From Fen-671 sp963794745 (GTDB lineage: Bacteria > Actinomycetota > Acidimicrobiia > Acidimicrobiales > Palsa-688), in assembly GCA_963794745.1 (NCBI GenBank), contig CAWCEZ010000011.1, positions 682,001 through 746,000 of the forward strand: a stretch of DNA of 64,000 bases. Reading direction: 5' to 3'. A model generated the notes under the pieces. The model saw only the letters and a list, made by a program, of their open reading frames with translations, was not told the origin of the DNA and made no database searches. A program made the translations under genes and the position numbers. This document shows positions 1 through 10,071 of this stretch, piece by piece (the stretch's first letter is position 1; every line of letters begins with the position of its first letter).

Positions 1-665
1 CCCTCGTGGTCCTCCAGCCACAGCAGCAGCCCGGGGTCGACCGACCCGGCCCGCGTCCCCATGACCAGCCCGTCAAGCGGGGTAAAGCCCATTGTGGTGT
101 CAACGCAAAAGCCGCCGCGGACCGCCGCTAGGGAGGCACCGGCGCCCAGATGGCAAGTCACGACGCGCAAAGCGGCGCCCTCCATCATTGTGGCTGCCCG
201 GCGCGAGGCATAGGAGTGCGAGAGCCCGTGGAAGCCGAAGCGCCTCAGCTCCCACCTCCTGCGCCATTCGGCAGGGAGGGCATAGGTCGCGGCGGCTGGC
301 GAGATAGTGGCGTGGAAGGCCGTGTCGAAACAGGCCACAGCCGGCACGTCCGGCAGGATTTGGCCGACTAAGTCCAGGCCCCGCAAAGACATCGGTTGGT
401 GCAGCGGCGCCAGGTCGACCAACGCCTCGAGAGCACGCAGGACGTCGGCATCAACGAGGACAGGCTCGGTAAAACGGCCGCCGCCGTGGACAATACGGTG
501 GCCCACCGCGTCGATCGGGCCGTTCCTGGCCACGATCTCTCGAAGAGCGCTCTTGTCAACCTCGCCTTTTGGGGCCGCCAGGAGCTCGGCGCTGACAAGG
601 GTGTCCTCGTCGAGCACCGAGAGCTTGAGGGAGCTCGACCCAGCGTTTACTACGAGGACACGCAC
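1..665 (-). CDS. ackA: acetate kinase, C-terminus cut off by window edge
   Basis: Acetate kinase converts acetyl phosphate plus ADP to acetate plus ATP in the cytosol. About 221 N-terminal residues are present of a family that is near 400. Visible family motifs include VNAGSSSLK at the start, GHRIVHGG, FDTAFH, FGFHGLSHSY, CHLGAGASL and a GTRAGSVDPG stretch near the cut. I chose the GTG at 665 because it places VNAGSSSLK within the first dozen residues. The stop of the upstream phosphoketolase gene is only 12 bases away, so the two are very likely one operon: phosphoketolase makes the acetyl phosphate that this enzyme cashes in for ATP. Confidence 0.93.
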   Translation of the reverse strand, partial: MRVLVVNAGSSSLKLSVLDEDTLVSAELLAAPKGEVDKSALREIVARNGPIDAVGHRIVHGGGRFTEPVLVDADVLRALEALVDLAPLHQPMSLRGLDLVGQILPDVPAVACFDTAFHATISPAAATYALPAEWRRRWELRRFGFHGLSHSYASRRAATMMEGAALRVVTCHLGAGASLAAVRGGFCVDTTMGFTPLDGLVMGTRAGSVDPGLLLWLEDHE

Positions 666-677
666 TGGCCGCAGCGC

Positions 678-3079
678 TCAGTAGGGCCAAGTCCAGCCGG
701 CGATCTCTGGGTCGTCCTCTCCGGCGACCCTTGTATAGGCGCGCGCCCGCGCCCTTTCGTCCTCCATCTGCTGGCGTATTGAGGCCGCATGTGACCCCAG
801 CCAGGGGACCCGGTCGATCACGTCCATCACGAGATGGAAACGGTCGAGGTCGTTGAGCATCACCATGTCGAACGGGGTGGTCGTCGTGCCCTCTTCCTTG
901 TACCCGCGCACATGCATGTTGGGGTGGTTGTTGCGCCGGTATGTCAGCCTGTGGATCAGCCAGGGGTAGCCGTGGTAGGCGAAGACGACCGGCCGGTCCG
1001 TCGTGAAGATGTTGTCGAACTCCCTGTCGGAGAGGCCGTGCGGGTGCTCCGTGTCCGGCTGGATGCGCATCAGGTCGACGACGTTTACGACCCGCACCTT
1101 GAGCGAGGGCAGCTCTTGGCGCAGGATGTCCACCGCAGCGAGCGTCTCGAGGGTCGGGACGTCCCCGCAACACGCCATGACCACATCAGGGTCGCCGTCG
1201 TCGTTGGACGCCCAGTCCCAGATCCCGATGCCCCGGGCGCAATGCAGGACCGCGTCCTCCATCGATAGGTAATTGAGCGAAGGTTGCTTGCCGGCAACTA
1301 TCACGTTCACGTAATGACGGCTCCGCAGGCAATGGTCGCCGACCGAGAGAAGACAGTTCGTGTCGGGCGGCAGGTACACCCTTATAACTTCGGCCTTTTT
1401 GTTGACGACGTGGTCGATGAAACCCGGGTCCTGGTGAGAAAACCCGTTGTGGTCCTGGCGCCAAACGTGCGAAGACAAGAGGTAGTTCAGCGATGCCACC
1501 GGTCTGCGCCAGTGGATGCCCTTGGTGACCTTGAGCCATTTGGCGTGCTGGTTGAACATCGAATCGATGATGTGGATGAAGGCTTCGTAGCTCGTGAACA
1601 GGCCGTGCCGCCCTGTCAGCAGGTAGCCCTCCAGCCAACCCTGGCACTGGTGCTCGGAGAGCACCTCCATAACTCTGCCCTGCGGCGCCAGGTGGTCATC
1701 TGTAATAAGGGTCTCCGCCTCCCACTGTCGCTCGGTGACCTCGAAGACAGACTGCAAGCGGTTGGACGCGACCTCGTCGGGGCCGAAAACCCTGAAATTC
1801 AAAGGGTTTGCGATGATCACGTCCCTAAGGAAGTTCCCGAGGGCCTTGGTGGCTTCTGACAGCGTCGTGCCCGGTTTGGACTCGGGGACGGCGTACTGGC
1901 GGAAATCCGGCAAAATGAGGTCGCGGAGCAACAAACCGCCGTTGGCGTGCGGGTTGGCGCTCATCCTGCGCTCGTCCCTGGGTGGCAGCGCCGCCAGTTC
2001 GGCTATCAAGCAACCCCTTTCGTCGAAGAGCTCCTCGGGCCGGTAACTATGCAACCAGGACTCGAGTTGCTTGCGGTGCTCGGGGTTGCTGTGGACCTCC
2101 GCCAAGGGCACTTGATGGGACCGCCAAGTCCCCTCTGTCGGGAGCCCGTCGACCATCTTCGGGCCGGTCCATCCCTTGGGCGACCGGAACACGATCATCG
2201 GCCAACGCGGCCTCGAACTGTCGCCCTGCTCCCTGGCCGCTCGCTGGATGGAACCGATCCGCTCGATAACGCGGTCCATGGTCGCAGCCATCAGTTGGTG
2301 CATTTGCGGCCGGGTCGTCTCCGGAGACCCAGTGGACCTCGTAGCCGTAACCCTCCAGCAAGGCCGTCAGTTCGTCGTCGCCGATCCTCGCCAGGACGGT
2401 CGGGTTAGCGATCTTGTAGCCGTTCAGGTGCAGGATGGGAAGAACCGCACCGTCGCCGACCGGGCTCAAGAACTTGTTGGAATGCCACCCTGTGGCAAGC
2501 GGGCCCGTTTCGGCCTCCCCGTCGCCGACGATGCAACAGACAAGGAGGTCGGGGTTGTCGAAGGCGGCCCCGAAAGCGTGGGACAGTGCGTACCCGAGCT
2601 CGCCGCCTTCATGGATCGACCCAGGCGTTTCGGGGGCAACGTGGGACGGGATGCCGCCCGGGAAGCTGAACTGGCGGAACAACGCACGCATGCCGTCCTC
2701 GTCACACGAGATGCCCGGGTAGAACTCGCTGTAGGTCCCCTCCAGGTAGGCGTTCGCCACGGCCGCCGGGCCCCGTGCCCGGGCCCATCACGTAGATCGC
2801 ATCGAGGTCATGGCTGGCGATGACCCGGTTCATGTGGGCGTAGATGAAGTTGAGCCCGGGAGTGGTCCCCCAATGGCCCAGGAGGCGTGGCTTCACGTGC
2901 GACGCATCGAGCGGTTCGCGCACCAGTGGGTTGTCGAGGAGGTAGATTTGCCCCACCGAGAGGTAGTTGGCTGCTCGCCAATAGGCGTCGATCAGGCCGG
3001 CTTCGCTCTCGGAAAGGGGCTGCTCGGCAGCTATGGCGCCCTGTTCGCCAGGATGGTAGCTCGCTGTCGCCTCGGTCAT
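678..3079 (-). CDS. xfp: xylulose-5-phosphate/fructose-6-phosphate phosphoketolase (two apparent frameshifts)
   Basis: This ThDP enzyme splits xylulose-5-P or fructose-6-P with phosphate into acetyl phosphate plus a shorter sugar phosphate. The three reading-frame pieces together give about 800 residues, the normal family length. Motifs include GHWGTTPGLNFIYAHMNR, the ThDP motif GDGEAETGP and LHLNGYKIANPTV. Near 2765-2785 the expected GHGGPA is broken by loss of one G in a G run; near 2305-2315 one extra A in an AAA run breaks the expected DDPAAMHQLMA. Both look like homopolymer errors. The ATG at 3079 has an AAGGAAAG ribosome site just upstream. The gene is followed directly by ackA, completing a phosphoketolase bypass that yields ATP from acetyl phosphate. 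Confidence 0.9.
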
Positions 3080-3289
3080 CGTCGGGCTTTCCTTCCGTCC
3101 GGGTGTCTCGCTGGCGTGCTGCATGGCCCCCGCCTTACCCTGACCTGCGGATGGCCCCAAACCGCACCCTAGTGAACCGCCTCGGTATAGTCCTTCGCAG
3201 GATCATCACAAATTGACTACGCCCTGAGCAACAACTGTGCAGACACTGATGGTGCGGGGCCAAGCGGCCCAGCCAACAGGAGGACCACA

Positions 3290-4039
3290 ATGAGGACCAC
3301 TTCCGCAGCGATCGCCAGCGCCGCCAAAATCCTGCTCGGTGCTTGCGCGGTGGTCGCTGCGACGGGCTTGGCCGCTAGCCCCGCCTGGGCCAACCAGACT
3401 TCCCAGCACCGGCACTTCCCACCGCCGATAGCCACGAGCACCACCACTACGGTCCCGATCGAGACGACTACGACCAGCACGACGTCGGCCGGCCTGCCCT
3501 TGCCCCAGCCCCCGTCGGCGGCACCGGAGGACAATTGCGTGCAAGGCGCTTGGCCCGCAGCGGTCGCGGGCCGGCCCGCAACTTTCCTGGCCGGAGGTGA
3601 CGGCGTTTACCTTTGGCACGACCCAGATGGGGGTTGGGCGCTGCGGGCGACTCATACAGGCACTCACGACAGGGTCATCATCTCGGGGACGTTGCACACC
3701 GACGGGAAGTTCGTCTTCGTCCACCGTGTCCGGGACGAGGGCAATGACATCGTTGCGGTCAGCGCCAACCATCGCACGATCCTTTTCCGTTTCGTCAACT
3801 ACGGCTGGGTGGACGGCCTTGACTTCGCCACCCGCTGCTCGACCGGCTTCTCGGCCAGCTTCTACATCTCAGGCACGCTCGCACCCACCAGTGCCGTGCA
3901 CCTGGGCGCTGGCGAGGTAGGCCCTACCAGCAACCCCTTTGACGTCGAGCGCGGGCAAGGCTCTCTCGGCTCCGACGGAGGGGTCCCGACCACGAGCTCT
4001 ACGACCGCGCCGGCAAAGACTGTTGGAGCCGTCGCCTAA
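3290..4039 (+). CDS. secreted protein of unknown function with Thr/Ser-rich linker
   Basis: This 249-residue protein starts with a clear Sec-type signal peptide (positive MRTTS start, hydrophobic stretch to about residue 33, AWA cleavage-like site). A low-complexity Thr/Ser/Pro linker follows at about residues 48-75, then a globular region at about 80-220 with many Gly, Asp and aromatic residues and two cysteines, and a second Thr/Ser-rich tail. The ribosome site AGGAGG precedes the ATG by a normal distance. I do not recognise the family. The linker suggests an exposed or cell-wall-associated protein. It stands alone between divergent xfp and convergent kinase genes. Confidence 0.7.
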   Translation: MRTTSAAIASAAKILLGACAVVAATGLAASPAWANQTSQHRHFPPPIATSTTTTVPIETTTTSTTSAGLPLPQPPSAAPEDNCVQGAWPAAVAGRPATFLAGGDGVYLWHDPDGGWALRATHTGTHDRVIISGTLHTDGKFVFVHRVRDEGNDIVAVSANHRTILFRFVNYGWVDGLDFATRCSTGFSASFYISGTLAPTSAVHLGAGEVGPTSNPFDVERGQGSLGSDGGVPTTSSTTAPAKTVGAVA

Positions 4040-4056
4040 CCAAACAGGCGCCCAAG

Positions 4057-4126
4057 TGACCCGGCGCCGCCTCCAGAACGCCGACGCCTCGAGAGCAGCG
4101 GCGTTCTCAAGGCGGCGCCAGGGTCA
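4057..4126. terminator. long inverted repeat between convergent genes
   Basis: The segment 4057-4083 pairs imperfectly with 4099-4126, giving a GC-rich stem of roughly 26 pairs with a single-base bulge, a small internal mismatch and a loop of about 15 bases. It lies between the stop of the secreted-protein gene (4039) and the stop of the kinase gene, whose TGA is part of the stem. A bidirectional transcription terminator is the simplest reading. There is no strong T run on either side. Confidence 0.6.
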
Positions 4127-5598
4127 AACCCCGAGCTGCCCCGCACCCCGCGTCCCGGGTAGCCCGGCCTTCCAACGTTCGTAGCGCTCTCCAGCCGCTT
4201 CCGCCCAAGCGGGCCTCGGCTCCACCGGCGCCGACAACCTCGCCCATCGGGCGGCATCGTCGAGAGAGCTCTCGGCCCCGAGGGCCATCCTCGCCAGGAA
4301 CGCCGACCCGAGCGCTGCCCCTTCGGGGAAAGCCATCGGCAGGACCGGGGCGCCGAGCACGTCGGCGATAGCCTGCAGCCAGGCCTGGTTGCGAACCCCT
4401 CCCCCACTCAGGACAAATCGTTGCGGGCTGGTCCCTGCGGCGGCGGCCAGCTCCACGATGTGGCGTACCACGAAGCCTGTCGCCTCGAAGACGGCTCGGC
4501 GTAGCGCTCCTGGTCCCTGTGAAACGTCTGCGCCGGCCAAGCCGATGCGCAGCGACCGGTCATGCAAGGGCACCCTTTCACCCTTGGCCCAAGACCACCA
4601 CAACGGCACATCGCGCGGCCCGAAGGTTGCCCCACTGTCGTCAGGGCGCAGCACTCGGTCGGCCCAGTCAACCCACATCCCGCCGGCGGTGCTCGCCCCG
4701 CCAAGCATCGCCTTGCCGGCGACGAAATGTGGCACCCTCCAAAGCCCGGGCACCTCGTCGGGCCAGCCCGCGACGCTCAGCCATACAACGAGCGTCCCAC
4801 CGAGCCCGACGAACACATCCCCATCGCCCACGGCGCCAGAGACCATGTGCTCGGACAAGCCGTCTACCGACCCAGCCCCGAGGACGATCTCGCTGCCGGA
4901 GGCGGCCAGTGGCCCGGCGGCCGAGCGGACCTCCCCGATCCGTTCACCGAAGAACGCCACCCTCGGCAGCTGGGCGGGGGAAAAGCCGCCGGCTTCGCAC
5001 ACCGAGGCCTGCCATCCTCCGTCACCGAACAAGGTGCCGGCGGCGAAGGCGGAGGCCAGGTCGGTCACGCCTTGTCCGCCCAGCGATGCGTTGGCCACCG
5101 CCTGAGCCGGCCAGTACCCGGCGGCGGCGGGGGCATCGGCGGCGGCCCAAGCGGTGAGGCATGCCATTTCGTCGCTGGCTGTCGGGTCGCCCCCGCGCGT
5201 GGCCCCACGCCGTCCGCCTCTGCGCCCGGGCCTTGGGCGGGACGCTCCCCGCGGCTATCGCCGTAGAGCAAGCCGGGGCCGATCGGCCGGCCGGAGCCGT
5301 CCACTGCCGCCACCGACGGCATCATCGCCGAGACGGCAAGGGCTTGGGGTTCGCCGCGCCCCGATCCCCGCAACTGCTCAAGGACTTCGCTCAGCATTTC
5401 TCGAGGGCCTTCCCACCAGGTAGCCACGGCATCGTGCTCGAAGTGGCCGGCCGGCCCGACGGTGAGCTTGCTCGGGAGGCGGTGCCGCCCAACGATGTTG
5501 CCGGCCTCGTCGGCTACAACGGCTTTCACCGACGTGGTGCCGATGTCAAGGCCCACCGCCAGCCCCGAGGTCGGAGCGGATTGGGATGCGTCGCTCAT
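4124..5598 (-). CDS. FGGY-family carbohydrate kinase (one apparent frameshift)
   Basis: This is a xylulokinase/fuculokinase-like sugar kinase of about 490 residues, the usual FGGY length. The N-terminal phosphate-binding loop is seen as GLDIGTTSVKAVVADEAG and the C-terminal ATP-site motif as LSGGGVRNQAWLQAI. The reading frame changes between about 5165 and 5235, splitting the protein into an N-terminal third and C-terminal two thirds; nothing else looks decayed. The ATG at 5598 places the loop about 14 residues in. It is divergent from the dehydrogenase-aldolase pair, with 74 bases between starts. Substrate is unknown; the neighbouring aldolase suggests a ketose or deoxy-ketose. Confidence 0.85.
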
Positions 5599-5672
5599 GC
5601 TCGGACAGTATTGCAAGCGTGCCCCAAGCGAGCGGTCCTTCATCCCGGCATAGCGCGCGCCATCGCGCCTTC

Positions 5673-6653
5673 GTGACGGCACCGATGCGTGGGCCCGGTC
5701 TCGACAAGCTCAAAGAACTGGCCGAAGTGGTCCACGAGCCATGGACCGACCAACAACCGCTCAAGCTCTACGACGGCGCCGGCCTGGCCAAACGCCTCGC
5801 CGACGAGGGTGCCGACATCGCCGTGGTAGAGGCCGACTTCGTGGACGGGCCCGTCTTCGATTTGCCACTGGTCGCTGTCGCCGCCACCCGTGGCGACCCC
5901 AACAACGTCGCCGTGGCCCAGGCCACCGAGGCCGGCATCCCGGTCCTGCGCACTCCCGGACGCAACGCCGACGCGGTAGCCGAACTTGCCATCGGCTTGC
6001 TCATTGCCGTTGCCCGTGGGGTCCTGCCCGCCGACCGCGACGTCAGGGAACTGGAAGTCTTCCGCGGCGGCACCATTCCTTACCAGCGCTTCCGTGGGTG
6101 GGAACTGGCAGGCAGGACTGCGGCGATCATCGGCTACGGCGCAGTCGGCAGGGCGCTCGAATGGAGGCTCCGCGGTCTCGCGATGGACGTGGTCGTCTAT
6201 GACCCTTACGTGCCAAGCGCCGGCCACGACCTGGAGGAAGCCGTAAGGGGGGCGGACATCGTCTCGCTCCACGCTGCGGTTACCCCCGAGACGCTCGGCT
6301 TCTTCGGCCAGGAACAGTTCTCGTGGATGCGCCCGGGCGCGGTGTTCTTGAACACGGCCCGCGCCAAGTTGCACGACATGGACGCGCTGGTCGAAGCACT
6401 CAGTTCGGGCCGGCTCGCTGGCGCGGGGCTCGACCATTTCGACGGCGAAGTGCTGCCCGCCGGCCACCCACTGCTGGCCATGCCCAACGTCGTGCTCACC
6501 CCGCACATCGGCGGGGCCACCACCGACACCGAAGCTCGTGGCGCCCAGATGGTGGCGGACGACCTGGAACGCCTGCTGGCCGGCGAGGTCCCGCTCAATA
6601 TCGTCAACCCCGAAGTCTTGGGCCACCCGAAAGTCCTGGAGAGAAAACCATGA
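5673..6653 (+). CDS. D-isomer-specific 2-hydroxyacid dehydrogenase family protein
   Basis: This is an NAD(P)-dependent oxidoreductase of about 326 residues. The Rossmann motif GYGAVGRALEWRLRG is in the middle. The catalytic set of the family is visible in order: Arg in LNTARAKLHD, Glu in the DHFDGEVLP segment and His in LTPHIGG. I chose the GTG at 5673 (an ATG at 5685 is also possible) because VTAPMRGPGLDKL is a typical family N-terminus. It overlaps the following aldolase start by ATGA, so the two are translationally coupled. The substrate cannot be read from the sequence. Confidence 0.85.
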   Translation: MTAPMRGPGLDKLKELAEVVHEPWTDQQPLKLYDGAGLAKRLADEGADIAVVEADFVDGPVFDLPLVAVAATRGDPNNVAVAQATEAGIPVLRTPGRNADAVAELAIGLLIAVARGVLPADRDVRELEVFRGGTIPYQRFRGWELAGRTAAIIGYGAVGRALEWRLRGLAMDVVVYDPYVPSAGHDLEEAVRGADIVSLHAAVTPETLGFFGQEQFSWMRPGAVFLNTARAKLHDMDALVEALSSGRLAGAGLDHFDGEVLPAGHPLLAMPNVVLTPHIGGATTDTEARGAQMVADDLERLLAGEVPLNIVNPEVLGHPKVLERKP

Positions 6654-7300
6654 GAAGCGTCGCCGAAGCCCACAGTGCCGTGCTCGCCACCGCGAAGGAA
6701 ATGCTCCGCAAGGGCCTCGTGGAAGGCACCTCGGGGAACATCTCGGCGCGGCTCCCCGACGGCAACGTGGTGTGCACCCCGTCCTCGGTCGATTATCAGG
6801 CGATGGTGCTCGAGGACTTAGTGGTCGTGAACCCGGAAGGAGAAGTCGTGTCGCGTGCCGAGGGCCGCAGCCCCACGTCCGAGCTCCTCCTGCACTTGGC
6901 CTGCTACCGCGCTTTCGACGACATCGGCTCGGTCATCCACGCCCACCCCGTGTGGGCCACCATGTTCGCCTGTAGCCACGAGCCGCTGCCGGCTTGCGTC
7001 GACGAGTTCACGATCTACGTAGGGGGCGAAGTCCGCTGCGCGGAGTATGCGATGTCGGGGTCCGCAGACGTCGGCAACAGTGCAGTCAAGGCGCTGGAGG
7101 GCCGAGGCGCTGCGCTCCTCGCCAACCACGGCTTGGTCGCGGTCGGGCAGAGCCCTTCCAAGGTGCTCCAGATCGTAGCGATCGTCGAACGCACCGCCCA
7201 GATCGCTTGGGGGGCTCGTGCCCTCGGCGGCGTGGTACCCATCCCCGACAAAGTCAATAACGATTTCGCGGGCGTTTACCAATTAATGCGGTCTCTTTAG
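6650..7300 (+). CDS. class II aldolase (FucA/AraD-like)
   Basis: This 216-residue protein belongs to the zinc-dependent class II aldolase/epimerase family that cleaves fuculose-1-P or related sugar phosphates to DHAP plus an aldehyde, or epimerises ribulose-5-P. Motifs include GTSGNISARL (phosphate binding), SELLLHL, zinc ligands in VIHAHPVWATMF and a further histidine in ANHGLVAVG. It is coupled to the upstream dehydrogenase by an ATGA overlap and is opposite a sugar kinase. The three genes fit phosphorylation, cleavage and aldehyde/hydroxyacid redox of an unidentified sugar. Confidence 0.88.
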   Translation: MRSVAEAHSAVLATAKEMLRKGLVEGTSGNISARLPDGNVVCTPSSVDYQAMVLEDLVVVNPEGEVVSRAEGRSPTSELLLHLACYRAFDDIGSVIHAHPVWATMFACSHEPLPACVDEFTIYVGGEVRCAEYAMSGSADVGNSAVKALEGRGAALLANHGLVAVGQSPSKVLQIVAIVERTAQIAWGARALGGVVPIPDKVNNDFAGVYQLMRSL

Positions 7301-7377
7301 GAGACTTTCAGAGAAAGGTCAGCCCCCGCGGCTCCGGGGTGCGGCTCGAAACCTAACGTCTACGCCAGTATGGGAGA

Positions 7378-8653
7378 GTGAGCTTGACCCCTCCATCGCC
7401 CACCGGAGCGCCGCCCGAGGCCGGCCAGCCGGCACCGAACTACCCGGCGGGACCTCCGCCGGGCTCGTCGGCCCCGCACCGAGCTATCCCACCAACGCCC
7501 CGCCGTCCCCGAGCTATCCCTCGTCCCCGAGCTATCCCCCACCTCGGGACTACCCCCTATCTCGGGACTACCCCCTGATCTCGGGGACTACGCGGCGCCC
7601 CATGGCTACGCGGGGCCTGCGGAGCATGCGGGTAGGCAGGCGGGAACTGACCTGCCGGGCATCGTCGCGGCCGACGAGGAGCCGGCGAGCTCCCCGCGAC
7701 CGACGTTCGCCGAGGTAGCCCTGGGCGGGGTGCTACTGCTTATCTGCTTGGGCCTGCACATCGGCGCGATGTTCCCGCCCTACCCGGGCCTGCCGGCGAG
7801 CCCGGTCGTCTCATCGTCGTGGGAGATCGCGGTTTACGTATGCCTCGATCTCGGTTGGGCACTTGCGGCGGTCCTGGTCCTGTCGCGCATCTCGGTCCGC
7901 GGCGGGGCTGCGCTCGGCGCCGGGCTCGGGGCTGTCGAGCTCGGGCTCCTCGCCGTTGACATCGCCAACGGCTTCCAGGTGTCGAACGGGAGCGAAGCGG
8001 GAGCATGGTTGGCATTGGCAGGCCTCGGCTTCGGTGCCGCCGGCGTGCTCGTAACCGCCAGCACCGTCCCCCTCGGCACACCCCGGGCACCCCACGGCCG
8101 TTCGGCGGTGGTCGTGCTGCTCGCAACGTTTGCGGTAGTGCTGGCGTACCTGCCCAGCTGGGACAAGTGGAGCGCCGTCGCACCATCCCTGCACGTGTCT
8201 GGCAGCGTCACCGAAGGCAATGCGTTCGCTCAGCCCGGCGTAGTCATGGCCGGCGTCCTTCTCACCGTGACCGGGTTCGCCTTCGTCGCAGTGCTTGGTT
8301 CGGTCTGGTACCCGGTAACTGTCGGGGCTTGGGCCACGGCCGGCGCAGTCATCGCCCTGTCCTCGCAGCTCATCTCCGCCGTCTTCCAGCTGAGCGAGGC
8401 CGTACCGTCCACCGCGTTCGGCGTGAGCGCCCAACAGGCTCGCTCGGTCGGCCTGAAGACCTCTGCCAGCCTGACGGGGTGGTGGGAAGCCGACGTCGCG
8501 GCCACGGTCCTGCTAGCTCTCTTGGCCCTCTCGGCGGCCATCAGCTCACGACGGGCCCGGGCCGCCACGATCGGGCTCGCGGCGCCCCCCGGCCCATCGG
8601 GCAATGGGGCGACAGACGGTTGGCCGACTTCGCACAACTGGCCCGGCTCCTGA
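7378..8653 (+). CDS. membrane protein with proline-rich N-terminus (two apparent frameshifts)
   Basis: The N-terminal part is a Pro/Ser/Tyr-rich, probably disordered region of about 100 residues that contains repeated SYP units encoded by short tandem DNA repeats (about 7478-7575). The following 300 residues are strongly hydrophobic with about six predicted membrane segments (for example the stretch beginning LGGVLLLICLGLHIG). The frame changes near 7450-7465 and near 7565; joining the frames gives one continuous protein. I do not recognise the family. Similar proline-rich-plus-membrane architectures are common in Actinobacteria. The GTG start at 7378 is a best guess. Confidence 0.6.
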
Positions 8654-8707
8654 CCCCGGGCCAAGGCCCCCAACCCTGAGCCACGGCTCCGAACCCGGGC
8701 CAGGGCC
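8644..8707. repeat. imperfect direct repeat pair
   Basis: A segment of about 25 bases at 8644-8668 recurs in slightly altered form at 8684-8707 (shared pieces CGGCTCC, CCCGGGCCA and GGCC). It begins in the last codons of the membrane-protein gene and runs past its stop. The rest of 8708-8948 shows no gene or clear site that I can support. Confidence 0.4.
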
Positions 8708-8948
8708 TTGTCAGGCTGTTGTAGGACCTTGCCTCGCGTGACCAACCCAGACCGGGCGCAAGCGGAGCGACGCCTTGGGCATGAGCCAAACCGAGGTCCC
8801 ACTAACCCCGAGATGGTGGTCGCTAGCGGAGCCGGTGCGGCCGCTTGATGCGCGAGCGCCGGACGGGCGTGCGCCTGCGGGACGGGCCCGTTCCGTTTGG
8901 CGGGACCGTCGCCAGGCGGGCGCGGCGTGTCCCAACGAAGGGTGGGAA

Positions 8949-9978
8949 CTAGCCGCGACGGGTGGAGAACCGCTCGATCGACAGCTCGCGGACCGCTTTG
9001 CGGAAGTTGCCCTCGACCACCGCGCCCGCATCGTCGAACGACAGCTTGACGAAGTGGCGGACCGATTTCCCCTCTTCCTCAACGGTTGTCTCGCATGACA
9101 CGGTGGAGGAGCCGAAGGTGAACTCCTGGCGGCTCAGGCGGACCTTCAGCTCCACGCGCTCGCCGGGCAAATGCGCCCGATGGGCGATCAGCACCAGGTC
9201 CCCAGGGGACACCTCACTAGCGAAGGCCTCGAGGAAGCGCTTGGCCCCGTGCGAACGGTACTCCAGAGGCACCACGGCTTGGACACGTGGCATCAGCCGC
9301 CGTTGGTGGCGGCCCACGAACTGGCTAAGGTGCCGTTCCGCGTCGCTCGGCACCCGCACGAACTGCAACCCCGCCACGCTCGGGGCGCTCCCAGGGCCAG
9401 CTTCAGCCCGACGAGGACCGGGAGAGTACGGCCGGCAGTGCCGGACGACTGCTGGCAGGACGACCTCGTTACCGGCGCTGAGCTCTACCTTGACTTCGAC
9501 CTCGGCTCCCACCTCAATTGGGTTGGGGGGGCAGATCCTGATCCCGCCCACCGAGCAGTCCACCGAGTACAGGTCCCAGGTGCCGCAAGCCGACTCGACA
9601 GTCACTCGGGCGGCGACGGGTACCCGGAACAGGTCTCTGCGCTCGACGATGGTGATATTCGACGGTGGGTCGCAGGCAACCGTGGTGCTTATCTGGTAGG
9701 TCTTTCGAGCAACGAACTGGGCCGGCCCCGACCGCGAGCGTGCTCACGAGGAGCAGTTCCGACAGGGCCCGTGGGGGCGGCTCGATCTCGAAGCGCAGCA
9801 CCTTGGGCCTGACCCACGAGAGCACGGCCCGGCAGGCCTCGGAACGGTCTGGCAGCTCCTCGATGTCGCCGTCGGCTTCGCTCGACGCAGGCCACAGCAG
9901 CGCCTCGGTGCCTTCGACGAGATCCGCGTCAGCCCAGGCAAGCCTGCGGGCCAGGCGTGGAGCCGTTTGGCCGATCAT
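8949..9978 (-). CDS. PilZ-type protein, YcgR-like (one apparent frameshift)
   Basis: The C-terminal part is in one frame, with RRDLFRVPVAARV followed by DCSVGGIRI, the RxxxR and D/NxSxxG pattern of c-di-GMP-binding PilZ domains. A second similar segment (QRRLMPRVQAVVPLEY) follows about 90 residues later. The N-terminal 90 residues lie in another frame; the switch is near 9700-9712, where the alternative frame reads VARKTYQISTTV and leads straight into the PilZ motif. The joined protein is about 340 residues. The role would be a c-di-GMP effector. It is probably cytoplasmic because no membrane segment is seen. Confidence 0.72.
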
Positions 9979-10071
9979 GTCACCTCATCTGCCTAGTACG
10001 TTCCCTCGGTAGGTGATTATCGGCGGCTCAGGCCACCCAATTAAGCCCGCCGGACGACTGGCATGGCGCGG

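Noticed and set aside
3161..3289. DosR-like box upstream of xfp
   Set aside because: I looked for paired half-sites on both strands and found no arrangement with correct spacing.
7545..7590. DosR-like boxes in the TCGGGACTACCCC repeats
   Set aside because: GGGAC occurs but the second half-site is absent, and the copies are inside a coding tandem repeat.
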